64,000 nucleotides of DNA, from contig NZ_CP038018.1 of NCBI RefSeq assembly GCF_008805035.1, forward strand, positions 1,674,001 through 1,738,000. The letters run 5' to 3'. Position numbers and translations under genes: made by a program. The notes under the pieces are model-generated. The model saw only the letters and a list, made by a program, of their open reading frames with translations, was not told where the DNA came from and did no database searches. Below, one piece after another: positions 36,329 through 44,244 of this stretch; position 1 is the first letter of the stretch, and the number at the start of each line of letters is the position of its first letter. The stretch comes from Eikenella exigua (GTDB taxonomy: Bacteria; Pseudomonadota; Gammaproteobacteria; Burkholderiales; Neisseriaceae).

Positions 36329-36705
36329 ATTCCCTCTTGACGGGTGATGGAGCATAGGTATTGTATCACTCAATCCATATCTTCAATTTCATACTATCTC
36401 ACATGGCCTCACCAAAACTTCCACCCGCATACAGAGGCCGGCCTCATTTAATCTTATTAACATCCACTCTTTCAGACGGCCTCAAGCCTCCACAGGCTAC
36501 CTGAAAACAGAATTTCAATGCCATCCAAATATGAAACGGCAACGAAATGCCAAAACAGCCGCATAGCCATTCCGACAAATCCGGTTCGCAGGTACAATCC
36601 ATGTGCTGCGCATCCCATCCAAATACAGCCCAAACTTCAGCTTGGTGGAAACTTGCCGCGCTTTGTTTTCAGGTAGCCTCCAACCCATATCAAAGGAACC
36701 CCATC
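36329..36705. other. Intergenic region before the aryl polyene ketoreductase
   Basis: A 377-base stretch with a Neisseria DUS (36471-36482), an Eikenella DUS just after it (36494-36505) and another at 36669-36680. An open frame from 36547 leads in frame into the ketoreductase but has no ribosome site and no family features, so I treat it as leader sequence. I see no gene. Confidence 0.6.
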
Positions 36706-37434
36706 ATGACCCAAACCATCCTCATCACCGGCTCCACCCGCGGCATCGGCCGTGCGGCGGCTTTGGCCTTGGCACAAGACGGCTTCGACATTGTGGTACA
36801 CGGCCACAGCCGCATGGCGGATGCCGAGGCGGTGGCGGAACAAATCCGCGCGCTGGGGCGGCAAGCGCGGGTGTTGCAGTTTGACGTGGCCGACCGCGCC
36901 GAATGCCGCCGCGTGCTGGAAGCGGATATTGAAGAGCATGGCGCGTATTACGGCGTGGTGCTGAATGCGGGGCTGACGCGCGACAATGCCTTCCCCGCGC
37001 TGGAAGACGAGGATTGGGACCGCGTATTGCGCACCAATCTGGACGGCTTCTACAACGTGCTGCACCCGCTCATCATGCCGATGATCCGCCGCCGCGCGCC
37101 GGGGCGGATTGTGTGCATGGCCTCCGTGTCCGGCCTGATAGGCAACCGCGGGCAGGTGAACTACAGTGCGTCGAAGGCGGGGCTGATTGGCGCGGCTAAG
37201 GCTTTGGCTGTGGAGCTGGCCAAACGCAAGATTACGGTCAACTGCGTTGCCCCCGGCCTGATTGATACGGAAATTTTGGATGAAAACGTGCCGGTGGAAG
37301 AAATTTTGAAAGCCATTCCGGCACAGCGCATGGGGCTGCCTGAAGAAGTGGCGCATGCCGTGCGCTTTTTAATGAGCGAACACGCCGCCTATATCACGCG
37401 GCAGGTGATTGCGGTAAACGGAGGATTGTGTTGA
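36706..37434 (+). CDS. apeQ: Aryl polyene 3-ketoacyl-ACP reductase (ApeQ-type, FabG-like)
   Basis: A 242-residue short-chain dehydrogenase. The NADPH motif TGSTRGIGRA is at residues 8-17, NAG at 87-89 and the active-site YSASK at 153-157. It would reduce the 3-ketoacyl intermediate to 3-hydroxyacyl before dehydration. AAAGGA precedes the ATG. Its stop overlaps the next start (TGATG), so it is coupled to the second ketosynthase. A FabG of general fatty acid synthesis would look similar; the neighbour and order argue for the aryl polyene role. Confidence 0.85.
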   Translation: MTQTILITGSTRGIGRAAALALAQDGFDIVVHGHSRMADAEAVAEQIRALGRQARVLQFDVADRAECRRVLEADIEEHGAYYGVVLNAGLTRDNAFPALEDEDWDRVLRTNLDGFYNVLHPLIMPMIRRRAPGRIVCMASVSGLIGNRGQVNYSASKAGLIGAAKALAVELAKRKITVNCVAPGLIDTEILDENVPVEEILKAIPAQRMGLPEEVAHAVRFLMSEHAAYITRQVIAVNGGLC

Positions 37435-38657
37435 TGAAAACAAAACGGGTGGTGATTACCGGCGTGGGCGCGGTGTGCGCTTTCGGCCGCGAGTGGCACG
37501 AAATCGAAGCCGCTTTCCGCGCAGGCAAAAACGCCGTGCGCCGCATGGAAGCGTGGGATGCCTTCCCCGAAATGGAAACCCGCCTCGGCGCGCCGCTGCC
37601 CGCCTATGCGCCGCCCGCACATTGGACGCGCAAACAGCTGCGCAGCATGGGTCCGCTGGCGCAATACTGCACCGATGCCGCCGAACAAGCACTAAAGCAG
37701 GCAGGTTTGCTCGACGCCCCCCTCATCCGCAGCGGCAGCATGGGCGTGGCCGCCGGTTCTTCCAGCGGCAGTACTGCCGACGTGCTCGACATCGGCCTGC
37801 TGCTCGCACACCAGCCCAACAATTTCAACGCCAACACCTATGTGCGCATGATGCCGCACACCACCGCCGCCAACGTGGCCATCTTCTTCGGTCTCACCGG
37901 CCGCCTGATTCCCACCTCCAGCGCCTGCACCTCCGGCAGCCAAGGCATAGGCTATGCCTACGAAGCCATCAAATACGGCAAAATCCCCATGATGCTGGCC
38001 GGCGGTGCCGACCAGCTCTGCCCATCCGAAGCATACGTGTTCGACAGCCTCTACGCCGCCAGCCGCCGCAACGGTGAACCCGAACTCACCCCCCGCCCCT
38101 ACGACAACGCACGCGACGGCCTCGTGCTCGGCGAGGGCGGCTGCATGATGGTGCTGGAAGAATTGGAACACGCACAGGCACGCGGCGCGCACATCATCGC
38201 CGAAATCGTCGGCTACGGCGCCAACTGCGACGGCAGCCACATCACCCGCCCCGAGATGCGTACCATGCAACGTTGCATGGAGCTTGCCCTCGAAGATGCC
38301 GCCCTACCGCCCTCCGCCGTTGGCTATGTCAGCGGCCACGGCACGGCCACCGAACAGGGCGACATTGCCGAAACCCAAGCCACCGCCGCCGTGTTCGGCC
38401 ACGTCCCGATCAGCTCGCAAAAAAGCTACCTCGGCCACACCCTCGGCGCCTGCGGCTCACTCGAATCCTGGTTTGCCATCGAAATGATGCGCAGCGGCTG
38501 GTTCGCCCCCACCCTGAATCTGAACGACATCGACCCCCGCTGCGGCGAAGCCGACTACCTCACCGGCTCCGGCCGCCGCATCGACACCGAATACGTGATG
38601 AACAATAACTTCGCCTTCGGCGGCGTGAATACGTCGCTGATCTTTAAGCGTTGGTAG
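37434..38657 (+). CDS. apeR: Aryl polyene 3-ketoacyl-ACP synthase (ApeR-type)
   Basis: A 407-residue FabF-like condensing enzyme with C165 in SSACTSGSQGIG, H302 in SGHGTATEQGD and H335 in SYLGHTLGACGSLESWF, so the catalytic triad is intact. In the E. coli system the corresponding ApeR starts or assists chain elongation separately from the ApeO pair. It is coupled to the ketoreductase upstream. A DUS pair follows it (38684-38724), after which a new unit begins. Confidence 0.85.
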   Translation: MKTKRVVITGVGAVCAFGREWHEIEAAFRAGKNAVRRMEAWDAFPEMETRLGAPLPAYAPPAHWTRKQLRSMGPLAQYCTDAAEQALKQAGLLDAPLIRSGSMGVAAGSSSGSTADVLDIGLLLAHQPNNFNANTYVRMMPHTTAANVAIFFGLTGRLIPTSSACTSGSQGIGYAYEAIKYGKIPMMLAGGADQLCPSEAYVFDSLYAASRRNGEPELTPRPYDNARDGLVLGEGGCMMVLEELEHAQARGAHIIAEIVGYGANCDGSHITRPEMRTMQRCMELALEDAALPPSAVGYVSGHGTATEQGDIAETQATAAVFGHVPISSQKSYLGHTLGACGSLESWFAIEMMRSGWFAPTLNLNDIDPRCGEADYLTGSGRRIDTEYVMNNNFAFGGVNTSLIFKRW

Positions 38658-38682
38658 CACGGTATTTGAGTCAAGAGGCTAC

Positions 38683-38724
38683 CTGAAACGATTGTGCCTG
38701 AGCAGCTGTTTTCAGGTAGCTTTC
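38683..38724. terminator. Inverted DUS pair
   Basis: GAGGCTACCTGAAAC and GTTTTCAGGTAGCTTTC around a loop of about 15 bases. The second arm has one changed base. Confidence 0.55.
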
Positions 38725-38868
38725 CCCGCACAAGCCCTAATTTCCGTAAAACCCTGCCAACAAAGTCCCACCGGGGTAAGGATAGGTTAATCAGATGGCG
38801 CAAACAGCGACAGTTTCCTAGAATAGCCGCATTTCCCAACAGCTGCCGGAAAGGGCAGGCAGAGCAAA

Positions 38869-40032
38869 ATGAAAAAACCATTGAAATGGACGTTGTGGGC
38901 AGTGGCTGCGCTGACCATGGGTGCGGCTGGTTATGCCTTTTTGAATCCAAGCAAGCCACCAACCACCTATCTCACCGAAGAAGTGAAACGTGCCGACGTG
39001 CGCCAAACCGTATCCGCCACCGGCGAAATCTCTGCTGCGCAGCTGGTAGACGTGGGCGCCCAGGCTTCCGGCCAAATCAAGCACTTGTATGTGAAGCTCG
39101 GGCAGCATGTGGAAAAAGGCGACCTCATCGCCGAAATAGACTCCACCACCCAGCTCAACACACTGAACACAAACAAGGCCAAGCTGGAAACCTATCAGGC
39201 ACAGCTCGTATCTGCACGGGTGGCACTGCAAAACGCCGAGCGCAAATACCGCCGCGAGCAGGCCTTGTGGGCGGAAAATGCCACTTCCAAAGAAGAGCTG
39301 GAAAGCGCGCAGGGCTCGTATGCCGCCGCCAAGGCGCAGGTGGGCGAGCTGCAATCTTCTATCCGCCAAACCCGCATTGCCATCAACACGGCCGAAGCTG
39401 ATTTGGGCTACACCCGCATCACCGCGCCGATTTCCGGCACGATGGTTTCAGTGAAAGTGGAAGAAGGGCAAACCGTGAATGCGGCGCAGAGCACACCCGC
39501 CATCGGCCAAGTGGCCGATTTGAGCCGCATGCTGAATAAAATGCAGATTGCCGAGGGCGACGTAACCCGCGTGAAAGCCGGCCAAACCCTGCTGTTCACC
39601 ACCCTGGCCGACCCCAATAGCGAACGGGAATCCAAGTTGGAGAGCATTGATCCGGGCTTGACTACCATGTCGCAAGGCAGCTACACCACTAGCACCGACA
39701 CTACCAACACCGCCATCTACTACTACGCCCGCGCCCTCGTACCGAACGAAGACGGCAAGCTTGCCATCGGCATGACCACGCAAAACAACATTGTGATCGG
39801 TGAAGCCAAAAACGTGCTCACCGTTCCTGCCACCGCCGTGAAGCAGCGCGGCAGCGAGCGCTATGTGCGCGTGCTGAAAGCGGAAAATCAGGTGGAAGAA
39901 CGCACCATTACCGTGGGCATCAGCGATGGCACACTCACCGAAGTGAAATCGGGCGTGACAGAGGGTGAGAAAGTGATCGTGTCGGAGAGCGATGGCACGG
40001 TGAAAGAGTGGCAGGGTGGTCCGCCGATGTAA
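38869..40032 (+). CDS. macA: Macrolide efflux periplasmic adaptor MacA
   Basis: A 387-residue membrane-fusion protein. An N-terminal anchor (LKWTLWAVAALTMGAAGYAF) is followed by a lipoyl half (ISAAQLVDVGAQASGQIKHL), a long coiled-coil hairpin at about 95-170 rich in Ala, Glu and Gln, the second lipoyl half (GYTRITAPISGTMVSVKVEE) and a beta-barrel. It links the MacB ABC transporter in the inner membrane to an outer membrane channel. macB and a TolC-like gene follow in the same direction. In Neisseria MacAB exports macrolides. Confidence 0.9.
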   Translation: MKKPLKWTLWAVAALTMGAAGYAFLNPSKPPTTYLTEEVKRADVRQTVSATGEISAAQLVDVGAQASGQIKHLYVKLGQHVEKGDLIAEIDSTTQLNTLNTNKAKLETYQAQLVSARVALQNAERKYRREQALWAENATSKEELESAQGSYAAAKAQVGELQSSIRQTRIAINTAEADLGYTRITAPISGTMVSVKVEEGQTVNAAQSTPAIGQVADLSRMLNKMQIAEGDVTRVKAGQTLLFTTLADPNSERESKLESIDPGLTTMSQGSYTTSTDTTNTAIYYYARALVPNEDGKLAIGMTTQNNIVIGEAKNVLTVPATAVKQRGSERYVRVLKAENQVEERTITVGISDGTLTEVKSGVTEGEKVIVSESDGTVKEWQGGPPM

Positions 40033-40232
40033 TAAGAGGTGTCGGACAGCAGATGTGCCTGCAGACTACCCGACACTTTCACCGTACTCCTGTCTTAAGT
40101 TAAGGCTACCTGAAACCCTCAACCCAAGCCGTATAGACAATTTAGCTTCGCAGCAACTCCGCGGCGCTCTGTTTCAGCTTCGTTGAAGTTATGCTTTCAG
40201 GTGGCTCCTGCCACAACAAAATCCGTACGCAT

Positions 40233-42170
40233 ATGAACCTAATCGAATGCCGTAATATCAATCGCTATTTTGGTGAAGGCGCCAACCGCGTTCATGTTTT
40301 AAAAGACATCAACCTCACCATCCAAAAAGGCGATTTCATCGCCATCATTGGCCAATCTGGCTCCGGTAAATCCACGCTGATGAACATCCTTGGCTGCCTC
40401 GACAGCGCCTCTTCCGGTTCGTATCAAATCAATGGTGTGGAAACCGCACAGATGAGCGGTGACGAGCTGGCCGCACTGCGCCGGCGCAAATTCGGCTTCA
40501 TCTTCCAGCGCTACAACCTCTTGGGCGCATTGAGCGCGCGCGAAAACGTGGCCCTGCCCTCCGTGTATGCCGGCATGGATCAGAAAAAGCGATACGAGCG
40601 CGCCACCCGGCTTCTGGCCGATTTGGGTCTGGAAGGCAAAGAAGCCAACCGCCCCAACCAGCTCTCCGGCGGCCAACAGCAGCGTGTTTCCATTGCCCGC
40701 GCGCTGATGAACGGCGGTGAAATCATCCTGGCCGACGAGCCCACTGGTGCACTCGATTCGCACAGCGGCGAAATGGTGATGGAAATCATCTGCGGGCTGC
40801 ACGCCAAAGGCCACACCATTATTTTGGTTACGCACGACCCGAAAATCGCCGCCTTCGCCAACCGCGTGATTGAAATCAAAGACGGCGAAATCATCGCCGA
40901 CACCAGCAAAAATGCCGAAATCCCACCCAGCAGCGTGGAAAGCCGCACCGAAAAGCAATCTTGGCTGTTTTATAAAGACCAGTTTGTGGAAGCCTTCAAA
41001 ATGTCGGTGCAGGCCATCATGGCGCACAAAATGCGCTCCCTGCTCACCATGCTCGGCATCATTATCGGCATTGCTTCAGTGGTATCCGTGGTGGCGCTGG
41101 GGCGCGGCACGCAGGAGAAAATCCTTTCCGACATCAGCGCTATCGGTACCAACACCATCGGCGTGTATCCCGGCAAAGGCTTCGGCGACCGCCACCGAGG
41201 CCGCATCCGCACGCTTACCATTGCCGATGCCGAAGCCATCGGCAAGCAAAGCTATGTCGATAGCGTTACTCCGACGACCACTTCCAGCGCCACCGCCACC
41301 TACCGCAACACCAACGTTACCGCCCAGCTCTACGGCGCGGGCGAGCAGTATTTCAACGTACGCGGCATCAAGCTCGATCAAGGCCGGCTGTTTAACCAAG
41401 ACGACGTGGACACCGCCGCGCAAGTCGTCGTTATCGACCCGAACACCCGCAAACAATTGTTCCCGGAAGGCACCAACCCTATCGGCCAAACCATTTTGTT
41501 CGGCAAACGCCCGTTGCGTGTGATCGGCATCAGTGCCGAAGACCAAAGCGGCTTCGGCAGCAACGACAGCCTGCAAATGTGGGCGCCCTACACCACGGTG
41601 ATGAACCGCATTTCCGGCGAACGCTATATCAGCTCGGTAACCGTAAAAATCCGCGACGATGTGAGCACCTCCGTGGCCGAACAGGGCATCAAAGAGCTGC
41701 TGCTAGCGCGGCACGGCAAAGAAGATTTCTTCACCAGCAACAGCGATAGCATCAAGCAGACCATCGAAAAAACCACCGGTGCGATGACTCTGCTGATCTC
41801 CTGTATCGCCCTGATTTCATTGGTGGTTGGCGGCATCGGCGTGATGAACATCATGCTGGTGTCGGTAACCGAGCGCACCAAGGAAATCGGCGTACGCATG
41901 GCTATCGGCGCGCGGCAGGGCAATATTTTGCAGCAGTTTCTGATTGAAGCCGTGCTCATCTGCCTCATCGGCGGCGCGGCCGGTATTCTGCTTTCCTATT
42001 TAATCGGCTTGGGCTTCAACGCTCTGGCCAGCGAGTTTGCCATGTCATTCTCCACCTGGTCGATTGTGAGCGCGGTGTGCTGCTCCACCTTCATCGGCGT
42101 GCTGTTCGGCTTCATGCCCGCCAAAAACGCTTCCAAGCTCAACCCGATTACCGCCCTGTCGCGCGATTAG
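40233..42170 (+). CDS. macB: Macrolide export ABC transporter MacB
   Basis: A 645-residue fused ABC ATPase-permease. Walker A GQSGSGKST is at about 42-50, the signature LSGGQQQR at about 145 and Walker B ILADEPTGALD. A membrane segment at about residue 272 (SLLTMLGIIIGIASVVSVVA) precedes a large periplasmic domain, and three more segments close the protein (LLISCIALISLVVGGIGVMN, AVLICLIGGAAGILLSYLIG, and the last near residue 615). It drives tripartite efflux with MacA. The ATG at 40233 is chosen; 14 upstream codons encode part of a DUS-like stretch. Confidence 0.93.
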   Translation: MNLIECRNINRYFGEGANRVHVLKDINLTIQKGDFIAIIGQSGSGKSTLMNILGCLDSASSGSYQINGVETAQMSGDELAALRRRKFGFIFQRYNLLGALSARENVALPSVYAGMDQKKRYERATRLLADLGLEGKEANRPNQLSGGQQQRVSIARALMNGGEIILADEPTGALDSHSGEMVMEIICGLHAKGHTIILVTHDPKIAAFANRVIEIKDGEIIADTSKNAEIPPSSVESRTEKQSWLFYKDQFVEAFKMSVQAIMAHKMRSLLTMLGIIIGIASVVSVVALGRGTQEKILSDISAIGTNTIGVYPGKGFGDRHRGRIRTLTIADAEAIGKQSYVDSVTPTTTSSATATYRNTNVTAQLYGAGEQYFNVRGIKLDQGRLFNQDDVDTAAQVVVIDPNTRKQLFPEGTNPIGQTILFGKRPLRVIGISAEDQSGFGSNDSLQMWAPYTTVMNRISGERYISSVTVKIRDDVSTSVAEQGIKELLLARHGKEDFFTSNSDSIKQTIEKTTGAMTLLISCIALISLVVGGIGVMNIMLVSVTERTKEIGVRMAIGARQGNILQQFLIEAVLICLIGGAAGILLSYLIGLGFNALASEFAMSFSTWSIVSAVCCSTFIGVLFGFMPAKNASKLNPITALSRD

Positions 42171-42224
42171 AGACCCCTGGGAGCGTGAGAAGCCACGAAG
42201 CTAAAACGCTGCCTGATATTTTCA

Positions 42225-42260
42225 GGTAGCCTACAACCGGCAACCAAGGCTACCTGAAAC
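42225..42260. repeat. Inverted DUS pair between macB and the outer membrane factor
   Basis: A TTCAGGTAGCCT and an AGGCTACCTGAA face each other around a short loop. It may reduce, rather than fully stop, read-through from macB. Confidence 0.55.
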
Positions 42261-42292
42261 CCACCCGACACCCAACCAAGAAACGAGGGTTT

Positions 42293-43738
42293 ATGAACCA
42301 CACAACCCACCTGCCCATCCGTGCGGCCGCGCTGGCTCTGCTTTTGCTCGCCGGCTGCGCCATCGACCAAGCCCCCAACACCCAAATCGGCCTCGCCCAA
42401 GCTCAGCGCGATGGCAGCGTACAAACCGCCGCCAGCGAAAGCGGCCACTGCCCCGATCCCGCCGGCTGCACCTACCAAACTGAAGGCGATTGGTGGCAAA
42501 CTTTCGGCGACAGCGGGCTCAATGCATTGGTAGAGCAGGCCTTGGCCAACAATGTGGATTTGAAACAAGCCGCCGTTAGCGTAAACAAAGCCCTGTATCA
42601 GGCCAATATTCTCGGCGCCAACCTCGTGCCAGAATTCAACGCTTCGCTCGGTGCCAACGCCAACCGCAACCTCGACACCCGCCAAAACAGCCACAGCTAC
42701 AGCAGCCAGCTCGGCTTAAGCTATGAGCTCGATTTATGGCGCAAACTCAACGCCACCGCCTCCGCCCAGGCGTGGGAGCAGCGTGCCACCGAACAAGATT
42801 TGGCCGCCACCCGCCTCACCGTAATCAACAATGTGGCCGATGCCTATTTTCAGGTAGCCTATCTCAACGAAGCCGTCAAGCTCACCGAAAAAACCATCGA
42901 GCAATACAAACAAATCCTGCAAATCGCCCGCAGCAAATACCGCCACGGCCGCGTAGCCTCGATAGAAGTTACCCAAGCCGAGCAATCCCTGCTCGCCGCC
43001 GAAAACAGCTTGCTGTCCCTGCAACAGAGCCGCAGCAACACCGAAGCCACCCTGCGCAACCTACTCAACCTGCGCCCCGGCCAGGCAATGGCCGTGCAGC
43101 CCGAATCCTTCCGACTACCCGAAGGCGGCAAGCTCGATTTGAATGTGCCCATCTCCACCCTCGCCGCCCGCCCCGACCTCATCGCCGCCGACTACCGCCT
43201 GCAGTCCGCCCTCAAAAGCCAGCAGGCGCAATACCGCAGCTGGTATCCCAGCATCACGCTGAATGCCGCGCTAAGCACCTCGTCTGAACACAGCGAGAAC
43301 CTGTTCAACGTGCCGATATTGGGCGGCAGCGTCAGCCTCAATCTGCCCTTCCTCAACTGGCGTACCATGCACTGGAAAGACCGCAGCGCCGAAGCCGACT
43401 TTGAAAACGCCAAACTCGCCTTCGAAAAAGCCCTCACCACCGCGCTCAACGAAGTCGATACCAACTACCGTCAATACCGCGCCAGCAGCCAAACCCTAGG
43501 AAACCAGCGCCGCCGCCACCGGCTCGATGCCGAAAACAGCCGCTACTACCGTGTGCGCTACCAACACGGCCGCAACGAGCTCAAAGACTGGCTTTCCGCG
43601 CTGAACACCGAATATTCCGGTGCACAAAGCCTGCTTGAGGCCCGCTATCAAGCCCTGCGTTACGAAAGCATGGTGTATAAAGCCATGGCCGGGCGCTACC
43701 GGAAAGCCCCTGCCCAAACGGCACAGCCCGCACAGTAG
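42293..43738 (+). CDS. Outer membrane efflux lipoprotein (NodT family, TolC-like)
   Basis: A 481-residue outer membrane factor. A lipoprotein signal (ALALLLLAGC) leads into two TolC-type repeats, each a long coiled-coil pair: about 60-250 (GLNALVEQALANNVDLKQAA, LGLSYELDLWRKLNATASAQ) and 270-465. The DAYFQVAYLNEAVK segment is encoded by an embedded DUS and fits the coiled coil. It should serve as the outer membrane exit duct for MacAB directly upstream. E. coli MacAB uses TolC encoded elsewhere, so an own lipoprotein channel in the operon is a notable difference. Confidence 0.87.
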   Translation: MNHTTHLPIRAAALALLLLAGCAIDQAPNTQIGLAQAQRDGSVQTAASESGHCPDPAGCTYQTEGDWWQTFGDSGLNALVEQALANNVDLKQAAVSVNKALYQANILGANLVPEFNASLGANANRNLDTRQNSHSYSSQLGLSYELDLWRKLNATASAQAWEQRATEQDLAATRLTVINNVADAYFQVAYLNEAVKLTEKTIEQYKQILQIARSKYRHGRVASIEVTQAEQSLLAAENSLLSLQQSRSNTEATLRNLLNLRPGQAMAVQPESFRLPEGGKLDLNVPISTLAARPDLIAADYRLQSALKSQQAQYRSWYPSITLNAALSTSSEHSENLFNVPILGGSVSLNLPFLNWRTMHWKDRSAEADFENAKLAFEKALTTALNEVDTNYRQYRASSQTLGNQRRRHRLDAENSRYYRVRYQHGRNELKDWLSALNTEYSGAQSLLEARYQALRYESMVYKAMAGRYRKAPAQTAQPAQ

Positions 43739-43768
43739 GCGGGGTATCAGGATTATCGGCTGAACCAC

Positions 43769-43802
43769 AAAAACCGGACAGGCACACAGCTATCCGGTTT
43801 TG
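43769..43802 (+). terminator. Terminator of the macAB-channel operon
   Basis: AAAACCGGA pairs with TCCGGTTTT around a 14-base loop. Confidence 0.65.
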
Positions 43803-43972
43803 CTGTTTTCAGGCAGCCTATTAGGCTTTGGGCAATCGTCAAAGTGGTAGTGGCCAAAGGCTACCTGAAAGCGTCAGCGTGGCCAAACTCCACAAAGCAA
43901 TCTTTATAATCTTTCTCCCGACCGATTTTTTGTAAAATTTAATAGGTTACTTTAAATCTATATAGCTATTTA

Positions 43973-43986
43973 TTGATTTAAGTCAA
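43973..43986 (+). promoter_or_regulatory. FNR-like box upstream of cstA
   Basis: TTGAT-TTAA-GTCAA matches the FNR consensus TTGAT-N4-ATCAA at all but one position. It lies about 270 bases before the cstA start codon and about 130 before a possible -10 box, far upstream for a simple activator site, so a different promoter or chance is possible. Confidence 0.35.
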
Positions 43987-44244
43987 ATCATCCTTGTTTA
44001 AGTGCATTTTTGTACTGAATTTAGGCTTTTCTGTCTAAACCATGGCAAAAATAGCAGCTGGCTCTTGAAAATTTAACGTAATTATTTCCACAAATATGTT
44101 AAGCTTATACTGTTTGGTAGTTTAAGACGTTTGTGCCTTATTAATGGTACAACGTCCGATTACCGGATAGGGGGCTGCCGAAGTTGGGCAGTACGGCCTG
44201 GCCGGACAGCCGTTTTATTTTTGTTGAATCGGAGTGTTGTTATC

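Larger units (their letters stand above)
43739..44244. other. 506-base intergenic region upstream of cstA
   Basis: Contains the terminator above, a DUS with a short repeat remnant (about 43858-43885) and then a long AT-rich stretch with an FNR-like box (43973-43986). A TATACT at 44106-44111 could be the -10 box of cstA. No gene is seen. Confidence 0.55.

Noticed and set aside
41400..42100. Possible transposase or integrase remains around macB
   Set aside because: All frames there are explained by MacB; no catalytic triad or inverted ends were found.
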